In this document: positions 13,602 through 25,904 of the stretch, in pieces | Position numbering within the stretch: position 1 is the stretch's first letter | How the letters are laid out: the number at the start of each line of letters is the position of its first letter | From: Haliclystus octoradiatus | Lineage: Eukaryota; Cnidaria; Staurozoa; Stauromedusae; Haliclystidae | Assembly (NCBI GenBank): GCA_916610825.1 | Contig: OU744450.1 | Span: 27,448,350 to 27,512,349, forward strand | Length of the DNA stretch: 64,000 bases | Direction: 5' to 3' | Notes under the pieces: model-generated | What the model was told of the DNA's origin: nothing | Databases searched by the model: none | Seen by the model: only the letters and a program-made list of their open reading frames with translations | Translations under genes and position numbers: made by a program

Positions 13602-14618
13602 TTATAAACAAATATAAATGTTTCATTTAAAGTCAAACATCCTTTAAATTATAATACCTTTTCAATAATATAGCCGTAATTTAAATTTAGACGATAAACT
13701 AACTTCCATGCCTATTAGCACAACCATGTGATGAAAGCAATTATTGTTATTTTGTTTTGTGTTTTATAAATGAGTCATTTTGAGTGTCATTCTGATTGTT
13801 TGCCCTTTCCCCTTGTCGCTACTTCCCAGTGAATTTCATTTTAGTGATCTTATTCATGGGGCATTTTGCTTGACCCCACTAATTGTTCCACGATTACTCT
13901 TCCTCATCCCTCAAATCCGTCTTCTTAACCTCATTGTTGTTTACGCCTGATTAACTGTTTCTATGGCTTCATGATTTGAATCAAAGAATTATCCTATTGA
14001 GTGGGATTAATTGCGGGTTGTGTGGATTGATGTGTTGCTTAGCAGCAGCAATAACCCGCTTTGTATTCACACAGTCTATTCACCCATTTCTGTTAGGTTG
14101 GTCGATCGTAGATGATGATTGAATGGCGTTGATTGGATAAACTGGATTTGATGATCTACAATGCGTTTTAGCATTTTGCTCTGTTTTGATTTCCAAAGCA
14201 TTACGTTTTTTATTTTGTTATTTACTTGTCTTGTTCATATTTCATACATATTATAAAAATATATATATCATACTCTCTTACGGCTAAATATAGACAACGC
14301 CTTTTTACCGCGTTTGTTCTAGCCAATATCAGATGTACCGTTGCCATGCTAACGACTCACTGACGTATTTTATCTAATTGTTGTTATGTTTCATTTTGTA
14401 TACATATACAAACAAACAGACAAATATTATATTATTGTGTATCACACAATTTAGAAATTAATTAATTGCTTTGATCAATCTTGACATTTTATATTTTAAT
14501 ATTGCATGACCGATTCAGTTGATATTAAATTCCATCGTTTCTGTTGGAAATAATAATTATTATTGATCAATATAAAAAATAATACATTTTGGTTGTTGAA
14601 TTGACTCCACTGAGCCTT
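13602..14618. other. Intergenic stretch between convergent Roquin and taperin-like genes
   Basis: AT-rich sequence with no gene or repeat recognised. The two genes converge here. Confidence 0.5.
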
Positions 14619-14624
14619 TTTATT
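14619..14624 (-). terminator. Poly(A) signal candidate for the taperin-like gene
   Basis: AATAAA on the minus strand, about 130 nt past the stop codon at 14755-14757. Confidence 0.45.
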
Positions 14625-14754
14625 GTCCGTATATAATTTGAAAATGAGATATACCCCCTTTTTAATTTTAACTAAAAACATTGTATTGAAATTCAAATAG
14701 TATTAACTTATTCTTGCAATATTTAACTAAAACATTAATTTAACCTAAATTTTA

Positions 14755-17700
14755 TCAAAACAGCATTGCACCGACATCCGCTTGAGATTGTGAGAAATAT
14801 TCTCCGGAATCCGAGTAAGTGATATGCTCCGTCGATTCACTGTCATTTTTATGGTTCTGCTTGAGGGCTGACCTCTCTCCGAACTTTCTCGTTTCATCTA
14901 ATTCCATTTCTTGTTGGGCTTCTCTCTCTTTTTCAACTTGACGGTTTATATCTTTCAAAGTGCTCGGTTTATACGTACCAAGACTCGCCCCTATGTAGCT
15001 ATCAAACGGTTCGAATTCTTCGTCTCGTTGTTCCAAAGTTGCCTCGCTTTCATTCTCTTCTGGTGGATATTCAGCCAACAGAGACTCGAACGATGGATAT
15101 ACGTGTAATGTGAATAGGTTGTAGAGACTGAATGACACCTCTGCCTTAGCCTAAAACACAGAAAGTAAACGTAATGCTGAAAAAGTAAAAATAATTATAA
15201 CAGCACATTATTATATCGTGCTGCTAATGTAACAATGTAAACCAAAGGAGGTCTCGGTCCTCTGCTTATTGGTCATGAGAAACTGAGAGGACAATTATAT
15301 ATGACGTCACAGTGAGATTGTAACGAATAAAGCTTGAGATAACATTCTCGTCTCGCAATTATTTATCAAGTCATGTAGTAAAAACAAACGATCGATGAAT
15401 TAATTAATGTCTGCCTAATGTGATGCTTGATCTATGATCGATAGTGTTGTGGTATGATGCCTGGTAATTAATTAAACTATAATTAAATTATAATTAGCAT
15501 GTACAAGGTTTCCATACGGTTTGAAACAATTAAAGGCCTTTCCTTTCATTGATAAGGTCAAAAGATACTGACTAAATAAACAAATCACAATGTATTACCT
15601 TCCGTTGTTTCTTCGATTTGTTTCTGTCGCTCAGAATGGATTTGACTTGAACTGACGGTGTGTCATATACCATCTCCGGTGGCGTAAGTCGGTCCTCGAT
15701 GTTGTTGTTGCTTCTGTGGGAAGGTGGCTGCTTTGAAATTTTAAAACTTTCATTTCCAAATTTATCCGACGATTCTTTCCCGTTGTCATCAAATTGAACA
15801 TCTTTAAGAACATGTTGTAGCTTCATACCTGCGACAGTGTCACGTGGTCCATCGTGTAATGCGGCGCCCTCGTCATTAGCTTTAATGTTACTTCTTGATG
15901 GTATGCTGCTTGTGCGTGGGCTTGACCGTAGCTCTTCAGCTCTTGATGCTCCTGTTTGTATGACCAACGAACCAATTTGACGACGGAAGTCTCCAGTGGA
16001 AGTTAACGTTTGACGTTGATTGAGTCCATCGGTCAGATGATCAGCGAACGCTTGAGGCTGACGAGAATGGCCATTTGTAGCAGCAGTTGTAAGCGGTTTA
16101 ATGACGGATGATGATGTAGCAACCGTAGCGGATTCCGACGTTGGTGATACTGCCTTCGTAATTGCAGCCATTCTACTAGAGTCACTTTCACTTGGAACAT
16201 CGTCGTTAGCTTTGACTGTTTTACGGCTACATTGATCATTGTTGAAATCACGATCGAAACGACTGATTCTTTCAAGCCCTGCTTTGCTATTGTACTTCTG
16301 TTTCTCGTAACTTTCACTTTTCACAACCTCCGCATTTGTCGAATTGACTTTGCGGGGCACCTCCGTTTTCTTGTATGTTGGTCTCTTCTCTACCGTCGTT
16401 GTTTTGTGTTGCTTTAGTTCAGCCACGTGTTGTAAATCATCTAATACTTCAATAACATTCGATGGCTGACTCGACTCATGCCATGATGATCGATGACGCA
16501 GATTTACGCCAGATCCCTCTCCTGGTTTTCGATTCGATTTCTGTTCTAAACTTTCTCGCATCTTCCTGACACTCGTAAATCCTTCAATACTCGCTCTCGT
16601 TTTTTCTTCATCTTCGGTGCCTCTAATGACAGATGACGTATCTTCAGCGTCTAATAGATTGGACAGTGATGCTGATTTTCTAGAGGCTTTCAATGATTTG
16701 AGAGACCCATAAGGTGATGACGTACTGGCGTGTCTCTTAGTTAGTGATTCTTGGTTAAAGTTAAACTGATTGTTGTTGGTGTGATTGTCTGGTACAGACT
16801 GCCGTTTGTCTACATTGATGTGCTTCAGTGCGTTCTTCTGTTCACTTTTGGTCTCATTTAAACCGACTTTAGCTGGACTGTTTGGTAGGATAACCATGGA
16901 GGACGGCCTCAATTTACTTGGTTTTGATTTGGCTGCATAGTCATGAGACATTTTACCTTCAATGCTGACGCTTTGACTCTTTTCTTTCGGCGTCTCTTCT
17001 GCCGTCGACACTGTACCAACATGTCTTAATACGACGCCCCAAGCATTACCGGCGCTCAGTCTTCTCTCAGATAGGCTGTCGTCATTGTCGTTAGTATTCT
17101 TCATCTTTTGTTGCTCTTTAGCTACTGTGTCATGTATATCATCTGAAGTTAATATATCTCTTGAAACAAAAACATTGCCGAAATCTTCAATTGGTGATGT
17201 CAATCCGCTACTGCTTGTGTCTTGTGATGTCCTTGGGCTAATGCTGTTGCGCCATGAATTCCGTTTATCATGATTAGTGAGACGCGATGAAGCATCTAAG
17301 TCAGATAACCTTTTCCACATATCCTTAACTGGTTTCGTATCAATGTGTTCATAGACGACTGATTCATTCATCCGACGCTTCTCCTCTTCTCGCTGCAACT
17401 GTTGCTGTTTTGGTATTGTACTTTTGATGGCGGGTTGCGCAGAGAGTACCGGTCTGGTAACTGGTTGCGTTGCGCTAATGACATTTTCAACGGTTGATTT
17501 TCTACTGTTATTGTCTTCTATGTCGCTATCGTTCGTCATCGGTGTCTCGGTGGCTTGTTGATGCTTAACTTTAACAATCTTTATGTTTCCATTTGTGTCT
17601 GCTGTGGGCATGGATGATACATTTCCATTACTTTTAATAGTCTCTTTAGATGATGCCTTGATACTTACTTCTTTCGAAGGTAATAATACCTTTGGACTAT

Positions 17701-18325
17701 CCTTTTTGGCATTTGATGGTGTTTGTCGAGGAGCACTTCTAGAATTCATTTTGTTGCTGTATCTATTATCCACAGGCAATGATGGTGCATCTTCTGTAGC
17801 GGTTGTTGGCTTCTCGTGTGCAACTGAGTCTTTAATAGGCAGTGTTAGCTGCTCTAGGTATTGACTTCGCTGGTCTATAGATGGTATTTGTTTGCCCTTA
17901 TCCGTTGTTCCGCTTTTATTTTTATATTTTACGTCACTCGGCAAAGAATTAAATTTAACATCTTTTTTCTCTTGAATGATATGACCATTAACTTTTTCTT
18001 TCGTATTTTTTGTTCGAGACAAACTTGAAGAAACGCTTGCGATAATTTTTACTGAGTTTTTCGTTCTATCAAGTGAATTAGAGCGATGGTCAATTTCCTT
18101 CATTGCCGCTTCTTCCTTTCGTTTAACACCTTTTTCATTTCGTTCTTTATTTACCAGTAAACCATTCATCTTTTCCACCTTCTTATTCCTATCATAGCTT
18201 GACGATGACGGTCGACGATCAGATTTCTCAACAGCGACATCATAAGCTGGTTTTGTACGAGGTGGTTTGTCCGTCTTTGTGGCTGTGACTATATCTGTGT
18301 TCCACGAGACAGTTAACGCAGTCAT
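14755..18325 (-). CDS. TPRN: Taperin/phostensin-family protein (PP1-binding, actin-associated)
   Basis: Two coding exons, 18325-15599 (909 codons, phase 0) and 15150-14755 (131 codons plus stop), give 1040 aa. The first exon encodes a long, low-complexity, Ser/Lys/Asn-rich disordered chain with no domain. The recognisable part is the second exon: a PP1-docking-like EVSF core, then VYPSFESLLAEYPPEE and, after an acidic stretch, GASLGTYKPSTL. This order matches the C-terminus of human taperin as I remember it (KISF, then FEYPSESSL, acidic run, LSSYTPK). Taperin binds PP1 and localises to the actin-rich base of stereocilia. The protein is longer than human taperin (about 711 aa), mostly through the disordered part. 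Adjacency to ANAPC2, also seen in human, supports the call. The N-terminal half alone could not be identified. Confidence 0.62.
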
Positions 18326-19003
18326 CTCGACATCAACTTGGTTTGACTAACAAATTGTTCGCCTCATTCACTCTAAAGACACAGTTATTATCATTCCATA
18401 ACATATAGTCGTGCGAGTATAACGCTTCAGAAACTCGAAGGTATTTTTGAGCAAGTTCTTTTATCTTTTTGTTGTAATATTCCTGATTGTGTGTGACGAA
18501 TTCAATAGATAAAGAAACAAAGGCTATTGTGACGCCACCCGTTTGTCATGCAATACTCAATACAGGCGCTTTCAAAGCTAGTTCTATTTTCTATTGAACA
18601 GACAAATTACTTGTGAGCTAATATCATTTAATGCATACGTAATAATCGTACCATCTCTGACCTGACTGCTGCTAGTAAATACCCACGTAAAATATATCCA
18701 ACCGACCGCACAATTTTATCATGCACAGTGTTGTCATCTGTTTCAGAACTTCCCACATTTTAATTAATTAACCTTTCTGATGTTATGACCATTTCTCTCT
18801 CTCAACTATTAACTGACCTAACTGAGAATACATAATATGCGAGTCTCGTTTCCAGGATTTTAAGAATACTTGTCAACCTCATTTGAACTGATCGCGCGGA
18901 ATTCAAAAATGGCGGATAACAAGAGGAGGGTGGAGGAATTACTGGTTACTATTGGATGTTAAAATAATGTTGTTTATATACGAAAAATGATTGTTTATAC
19001 CTG
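18326..19003. promoter_or_regulatory. Candidate divergent promoter region (taperin-like gene / possible ANAPC2 5' end)
   Basis: The taperin-like start codon is at 18325 on the minus strand. On the plus strand a short reading frame starts at 18909 in the context AAAATGGCGGAT, close to the YY1 element often found at animal transcription starts, and ends after 17 codons. It could be an upstream ORF. A strong donor follows at 19041. No TATA box was seen. Confidence 0.35.
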
Positions 19004-19040
19004 ATGAAACCATCTCGCAATATCATTGAAGTCATGCGTG
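19004..19040 (+). CDS. ANAPC2: Candidate first coding exon of ANAPC2
   Basis: The segment reads M-K-P-S-R-N-I-I-E-V-M-R and ends one base into a codon (G) at the consensus donor GTAAGT at 19041. The first conserved ANAPC2 exon, at 35017, needs exactly one preceding base and would give Asp with this G. The joined product weakly resembles the helix before the conserved SPEFWNA block of human APC2. The implied intron is 16 kb and contains all the LTR and LINE insertions. The protein would then lack about 90 N-terminal residues of the human form. Phase agreement alone has a one-in-three chance of being accidental. Confidence 0.3.
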
Positions 19041-19477
19041 GTAAGTTGACGATTCTATTCATAACTCACATTGTCCCTTTATTTGAAAATTAATTTAATT
19101 GAGAAATGAGAATGTCTGAATGTGAGATGATTAACTTTTTAGCCGACCTGAAGCCCTAGAGGCTAATAGCTGTAGGAAACTTCCCGAACCCTCTTGACAT
19201 TCTATAACATAGGATAACCTACATGACTCATATAACGGCAACGCATGATCTATAATGACAACGCACAATCTAGAAGTTTCTAGCTTTCTTTTAAAACACT
19301 ATAAATACAGCAAATGTAGAATATCTTATCTTATTATCTTTAAACTAATTTATTATCAACATATTAACTTGGAATTAATATTATTATTCATAAGAAGAAA
19401 GATATAAATCAATTCAACCTACGTTGTTATTATTGTTTCTTCAACATAATTCTACAGACTTTCTCAACATAGCCTAG

Positions 19478-19730
19478 TGTGAGATTGAGATTAATTGATG
19501 TTGTTGTTGTGTTATATATAGAGCCGTTCGTGCTCGTTGTAAGTAGCTCATTCGTAGTTCATTCGTAGTCCGTTTGTAGTTGTATATAATAAGGAGAGTC
19601 GTCGTACGTTATTGTGAGTCGTAGTCTCAAGTCGTTACATTATCGCCATAAGAAATATATATAGAATACGTTACACCAATTGTGTCATCTGTGTCTCGTC
19701 TCTTACTACTTGAATAACACCGTCGTTACA
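19478..19730 (+). repeat. Left LTR of the outer element
   Basis: TG...CA-bounded 253-bp repeat, about 97% identical to 22018-22272. Confidence 0.85.
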
Positions 19731-20093
19731 TGGAGGTTCTACCGAGATGAATTTAACAGGATGGCTAATTCAAATTATAATTTAATCAAATTACACGTTT
19801 ACGTCATGAACTCGATCATAAATCGATTAATTGAAACATTAGAGAAGGAAAGAGTACTTAGCGAAGAGAGTGAACAGAAAGAAAGAATCAGGAGAAGAGA
19901 GCAGCGTAAACAAGCCCAAGAAAAACACTGCAAAGTTATTGAATTATTTAAAACATTACTGGCAGTCGGACCTAGTGCAGAGAGTTTGGAAAAAGCGTTG
20001 GTAATATTTAAAGAACAATTAAAGAAAGTGGTTTATAAAGATGAAAACATAGTTTATGGAAATGAAAGAGAAGTTGTAAAAGAAGTAGTAGTT

Positions 20094-20309
20094 TGTAATA
20101 GTATGAGAATACTGTGTGTAAGCAAGATTGAGATATATGACACAAGAGATTGAGTTGAGATGTTATTCGTGAGAGCACCAAGCAAGGAATGAGTTTACAA
20201 GTGTCGAGGGACGGTATTTACATGAGTTACAATGAATGGACGATAATTAGTAATATGACGTTACAGGATGTTATGACAATGATTACAACACAATTACAAT
20301 ACTACTACA
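20094..20309 (-). repeat. LTR (left copy) of the nested element
   Basis: 216-bp repeat, about 98% identical to 21249-21470 apart from one short indel. Confidence 0.85.
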
Positions 20310-21248
20310 TGCCCCCGCTGGGAGCGGTGAGCACGAGAGTGCTGAACACATATGTGATTGTTGTATAAATAAATAACTGATGTAATCTATCCTAGATTGA
20401 AAGTCCATGATAACATTGTTGAGTAACTTTGATATGAAATATTGTAAATCAAATACAGTAACTGATAGAAAGTTCTTCTGGTGTTGACGATACTATAGTC
20501 TTGAGCGTTGACGATAGCTTGAACTACGTGATAGTTGAATGATGGTCGTAACGACATACGTGATGATTATCACCGTGACAATATCCGTTGTGATTGTTTT
20601 GATTATGTCGATGTCGGCGTGGACGTGGAAGGTGTTTGTGTTCGAAGAGAATTGTGATGTTAACTTCATGTTGAATTACTTGAATTCTTTCAAAATAGCC
20701 AACCATTAACAGTAAATAATCAAGATCGTAGAAGATAGCGTGAAGGATCACACCGACGGGCTTGCTGACGAATATGATGTGAGTGTTTACCGTTGAACAT
20801 TCAAAGCGATTTTCATCCCATAGTGAACCAAATTCGTTGATAGCTGGATCGTTGAGAGTTGGTCGGTAGCGCTGTATATTATCAAGATAGGGTGTAGAAA
20901 CCGCATGTCGATTGAGTAATGTAGCTGGCTTGGGCGTCGTAAAGGCTGAATGAATGAAACTCAGAGTTTCGTTGGTTTGTTGCTGATGAACTTTTGGCGT
21001 GTACTTTGTGAAGTTTGACAACATACCTTTTGAGGCGATAGTGTTTGTCCTCGTGATTCCAAGCTTTTGGATGGTGTCTTTTACTCTAACCAGGGCTACC
21101 AGAATAGTTTTGAGAACATCTTTGTGGCACTCTTCGCTGGTCAAGCACAAATAACAACAACACCATGTCGACGTTGTTGACAATAAAGATGAAGACATCT
21201 TATTTGTAAATCCTGCATATACTTGTTTAAATCCTATCAACTGCGCCA

Positions 21249-21470
21249 TGTAATAGTATGAGGATACTGTGTGTAAGCAGGATTGAGATATATGACACAA
21301 GAGATTGAGTTGAGATGTTATTCGTGAGAGCACCAAGCAAGGAATGAGTTTAGGCCTACAAGTGTCGAGGGACGGTATTTACATGAGTTACAATGAATGG
21401 AAGATAATTAGTAATATGACGTTACAGGATGTTATGACAATGATTACAACACAATTACAATACTACTACA
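21249..21470 (-). repeat. LTR (right copy, 5' LTR in element orientation) of the nested element
   Basis: 222-bp repeat partner of 20094-20309; the primer-binding-site-like motif adjoins it at 21233-21248. Confidence 0.85.
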
Positions 21471-22017
21471 TAGTTGACGAAGATAAAAAGTAATTTATGG
21501 AGATGAAAAAGAAGTTATTAATATTAAAGAAATAAAGAATTTGATTTCATTAAAACTTACATCGAATTTAGAGAAACGTGATGACGAGATAAATGATGCT
21601 GTTAATCCCGCTGCGAAAACGAAAAATTCCAATACTAACAGTTTCCGCTTAAACAATACCGCTGACAATAAAGACATTGTGGAATCCGAAAATATCGATG
21701 AATCAGAACTTGCATATTCTGCTATGATTATACAGGCATTGATTAGTTGTAAAATGTTGGCAGGTGGTAGATTTTCAAAGGGTTCGATTCGAAGCGAGTA
21801 TTTTGGCTATTGTCAGCCAGAACGATGAAAAGAACTAAACTTCGTATATGTAGGCCTACCAGTTGTACCACCATAAACATTAGAAAATTGACATTGACAG
21901 AAGCAGTATTATTATTATCCGCATATTGAATGTATTAAATTAAAGGTCCGGGATGTGAGATTGAGGTTAATTGAAGGTCGGTGAAGATCGGGGTGGATCT
22001 TTCTCTATGAGCGTGTA

Positions 22018-22272
22018 TGTGAGATTGAGATTAATTGATGTTGTTGTTGCGTTATATATAGAGCCGTTCGTGCTCGTTGTAAGTAGCTCATTCGTAATTC
22101 ATTCGTAGTCCGTTTGTAGTTGTATATAATAAAGAGAGTCGTCGTACGTTATCGTGAGCCGTAGTCTCAAGTCGTTACATTATCGCCGTAAGAAATATGT
22201 ATAGAATACGTTATACACCAATTGTGTCATCTGTGTCTCGTCTCTTACTACTCGAATAACACCGTCGTTACA
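22018..22272 (+). repeat. Right LTR of the outer element
   Basis: 255-bp partner of 19478-19730, followed by the CTAG target duplication. Confidence 0.85.
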
Positions 22273-22276
22273 CTAG

Positions 22277-23410
22277 TACTACGTAACAGCACACGACAAG
22301 CACCTGGACATTATCATGAGATGAGTGTCGTTCCATTGTAAATCACACAGTTTGACTCTCCCTGACTCACACGGTCCTCTCTGTCTCCAATTGTTGTAAG
22401 CTACGCTTCTAAATCCAAAACAACATCAGAGTCGTTCATTTCATATAAATCTAATCAAAACCATTTGAATCTTGAACGACTACATACTGTCCTTAACACA
22501 ATTATCAACACAAACTTTGCTACATATGAGAACATCCGTTAGGAAGTTACATTTCTAAGATATCTAAATAATTCTAAGAGACTATACTATTGAAACCAAA
22601 TCGCTTTGGTGGGGACGACTTCCGTCCAATTCTTGTTAGCTTATTATTGCTATTGTTCACAATGTTCTCCTTTTCACTTTCTGGGTTAAGATCCACAACA
22701 CCAATATTGTTGAAATTTGGTATATAAATAAAACCAAGATAGTCTAACCCAGATTTATGTTTTAAAGAGTTTTAAACAGGCCATAATATCATCTCACCTT
22801 TGTGAAAATCAACCCGACATCAATAACATCCTCAAAAGTCTATCTTTGTTGACCAAATATCGATCATTTCCAAACATTTTGATCTGTTCTGACACGGCAG
22901 AATCACTGAGAATTGGACTCAAAAACTATTTTAAGATCATCTCGTTTTGATGCGAAAATATTTCCGGGGGTCAGATTATCATTACAAACAGAACCGGGTT
23001 TCATGATTTCATCTGAACCGCGCGAATAAATGTTTTTACTTTTCACACAAAACTAAATTTGTTTGTTTGACTTTGTGTGAATAAAACAAAAGGATGGGTC
23101 TTGGTTGATTGATTGATTGATCGTCTTTATTTTGTGAGGGTTTAACCGTTATTCTGACTTCTCTCACACATAAAAGAATGCAATGATGTTTAGATTGATA
23201 AAAACAAAGAGTCCTTAGTCAAGTACACATGCGTATTAGACTGAGCTAAAAAAAAAATAAATGTTTAAAATGTTTGAGGCACGATCCATTTTCTTGTTTG
23301 ACTTGCTCTAAAAGCCATAGTGGCATCCATGTATCTGATATATCCAGCGTAGAACTGAGTTGATTTTACGCCAATTTGATTTCTTTGGCGTGGAAATTTG
23401 ATAATTTTCT
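22277..23410. other. Non-coding stretch, no element recognised
   Basis: AT-rich sequence without conserved coding content or internal repeats beyond a short TTGA run near 23105. Confidence 0.5.
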
Positions 23411-23625
23411 ATAGTAGAGTAGTATAGACAGTCACATTATAAGAATGTGCCGTCCGTCTTACGCCTTACATATTTGCTACACAAAGAACGCTACAAATCA
23501 CGGTCAGACATAGCTGACAAAGAAACTTGTAAATAACACAATTCACGATAGGCCTACAAAACATTATGAAAGATACTACTGCCAGTGAAGGATGTCATGC
23601 AGCGGTTGAGGGCATACGTCTTTGA
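23411..23625 (-). repeat. Dispersed repeat copy, unclassified family (about 235 bp)
   Basis: Read on the minus strand it matches 59347-59586 along nearly its whole length. Shared landmarks are CAAAGACGTATGCCC at one end, GTCTGACCGTG in the middle and ACTGTCTATACTACT at the other end. A partial third copy is at 25717-25830. Confidence 0.75.
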
Positions 23626-25716
23626 TCTTTCGATGTGACCTAAAAAAGACAATTCTGTTTCGCGTAACGACAAAAATTTGATTTTCTCATACAACCACCA
23701 CAATATCCAAACATGCCGTGCCTCATAAATAATTCAGCTTTAGATTGGAAGTCATGAATAGCTCCTTCATGAGAGAAAAACATGTTACATTTAAGAACAA
23801 GACCATATGAAAATATGGCTTGAAATTTTGCAGATTTTATTTTAAAGAAATGACTGCTTTTATCCTAGGCAAACTCCATTGCCCTGTGTGATTACGCCAT
23901 ACTTCAAGCACACAGGCTAACAGAACTCATGGAGAAAAGTTGTTCCTTTCAATCAAATTTTCAAATTTATAAAAAATTTTGATTGCTAAACTGTTAACTT
24001 TGTCAAGCTGTGATTTCACTTCTGGATCTGTTTCACCCGTCACTTGAGTCGAGGTCGCAATCTGTTGCATCGGATTGGACATTCCCGTTTTCGCAAATAA
24101 GCAACAACTTTAAAAAGAAGTTCCTCTAGCCTGTGTGCCATAACTCTCAGTTTCATCATCAGTTACTATAGGCCTAGTGAGATGGTTAGGTAGGCCGACA
24201 TAAGAGAAGCTCTTTTGTTCATTATTTGAGGTTGATTTTCACCTCCACTGTCGTCACCCGTGCAAGCGTCACAGTGAAGATTATTCGAGATGTGAGTTTG
24301 CTACAGAAAGTATATTTAAGAAAAGTTTACAAAATGCATTTTATCTGGTTGGGAGGGCCATGCCAATAAAATAGATCCTATGACAGTAGAGTGGGCGTGG
24401 CAGTTTACAATAAATATTATATTTTGAAGGCAAACCTCTGAAGTATTTTATTTTAATTATTATATCTGACCTTTTCGAATTACTGTACTATATCGGAAGC
24501 TCCCTTTGATGATGAAGGTGTTACGATTTCCCGTGATGTCCTAGTGATTTCCCGGCTCAGTTATTACAATTAGCTTATTATTGTTTTTTGCAGCTCGACG
24601 ATAGCATAATGTTTGCAAGAGCAATATTGCAATACTTTGTACATTTTTGTTGGCGGTATTTCCACAACATGGTTTCACACCATCTCAGCAATCAGCAAAC
24701 ATAGTTGCAAATGCAAGCGCAGTGATTTAGTTCAGCATGTCGATCGTGTTGATGGTTTATATTTCGGGTTGACTTACCCACAATTTACATTTATTTGGTA
24801 AAATTTTGATTTGAAAGACATACGGAATCTAGCTAGACAAGAAAATACGATGCTGAATCTTTCCATGAGACATGTTAGCCTACACTGCAAATAAAATGCT
24901 TCGCTGTATTGGAAATCAACAGACAATACTTGCACCTAGGAAAAGCGGGATCTGCCAAATAAATTCACACGATAGTCGTCGGATGTTGGCTGGACTAATG
25001 GTTTCATGGAGCAGAACATGGAGTAAAGGTTCTTACCCATTTTCATCTTATCTGCTAACCATTTTGATTGCCTTAATATGGTCGCTACACATTCACATAA
25101 CGTCTAGCCTATCAATTGGATCAGCAGTCCATCCAAGTCTATATCCTTGTTCAATAACTTTCCTGGGAATTTGTGTCTTGTTCTATATATGGAAGTAACT
25201 TATCAGCCAATCACAAAATAGAATGTGGTAGCGGTTTGAAGAGTTGGAAGGTGATTCTCCAAACTATTTCGCAGACGAATTACTCTTGAAAAAACTCTAT
25301 CTGAAACGCAGGCTACACAAGCGCAGATAATTATATGACAGCGAGAGTGTATCAGCTAACGCTCGGGCTATTATTCTCATTTTTGTATGATGTAGGAGTT
25401 GTTACTGGTGTTGCTACTGCTGTAGTCGGTGGCTTCATCGTCACAGGAACAAACGATAATGGTGGCCAATCTAATAGAAGAATAAAAAACTGATTGATTT
25501 AATAATCACTGTAGGAGAACAACAACAATAAAAAGGCAGTATTGAGCAGTATATTGAAATACGCCTGATAGTTGAAATTATATAACTGATCCCATCGAAG
25601 GACGAAATTCACTCGCTGTGGCGTCTTGGTGGTGATCTTTTGATGGTTCCCTTGTGTTCTCATTACATTACGCTCTGTGCACACTATACAATTGTGCAAT
25701 TGCAACTGTGCAATCG
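23626..25716. other. Non-coding stretch with one weak coding-like segment
   Basis: No conserved gene was identified. At 25393-25494 a frame reads VGVVTGVATAVVGGFIVTG, then a polar tail and stop, which looks like a membrane segment. It is listed among the findings only because nothing else supports it. Confidence 0.4.
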
Positions 25717-25830
25717 TAAAATGTTTCGTATCGTGAATTTTCCTATTTACACATTTCTTTGTCAGTAGGCTATGTCTGACCGTGATTTTGGCGTTCTTTG
25801 ATAGCAAATATGTTGGGCGAAAGAAGGGAC
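25717..25830 (+). repeat. Partial copy of the 235-bp dispersed repeat
   Basis: It matches the central part of the copies at 23411-23625 and 59347-59586, through TTTGTCAGT..TATGTCTGACCGTG and TAGCAAATATG. Confidence 0.65.
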
Positions 25831-25904
25831 ATTCCTATCAAGCTGTAATTCATAACTTCCTATTCATTGTTTGTTTTATGATGTTTACCAAAATTAGTAT
25901 ATTG

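Larger units (their letters stand above)
20094..21470 (-). mobile_element. Nested minus-strand LTR element, non-autonomous, inside the outer LTR element
   Basis: Direct repeats at 20094-20309 and 21249-21470 are TG...CA-bounded. The 5-bp target duplication TAGTT (20089-20093 and 21471-21475) shows that this is a nested insertion. On the minus strand the sequence next to the 5' LTR is TGGCGCAGTTGATAGG, a primer-binding-site-like motif, and a G-rich tract abuts the other LTR, which sets the orientation. The internal part is only about 0.94 kb. One open frame of 270 codons (21336-20524) covers most of it. It has a His/Arg-rich C-terminus, matches no family I know and shows no polymerase motif. 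The LTRs differ at about 3 bases plus one 6-bp indel, so this insertion is younger than its host element. Structurally it looks whole for a non-autonomous unit. Confidence 0.8.
19478..22272 (+). mobile_element. Short LTR retrotransposon fossil (Ty3/Gypsy-like), hosting a nested LTR element
   Basis: Two direct repeats of 253 and 255 bp bound the element, each starting TGTGAGATTG and ending GTCGTTACA. The flanks are a 4-bp target duplication, CTAG (19474-19477 and 22273-22276). Immediately after the left LTR is TGGAGGTTCTACCGAG, a primer-binding-site-like sequence. Without the nested insert (about 1.38 kb) the element is only about 1.4 kb. It encodes a Lys/Glu-rich coiled-coil-like gag-type stretch but no recognisable protease, reverse transcriptase or integrase. 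It therefore looks non-autonomous, and it is interrupted by one large insertion. The LTRs differ at about 8 positions plus one 2-bp indel (roughly 3%), so it is moderately young. Confidence 0.8.

Noticed and set aside
16033-17864. Several open frames in other frames of the taperin-like first exon
   Set aside because: They are shadows of the long low-complexity minus-strand coding exon.
24872-25198. 108-codon plus-strand open frame with a hydrophobic C-terminus
   Set aside because: No homology recognised, no splice or conservation support.
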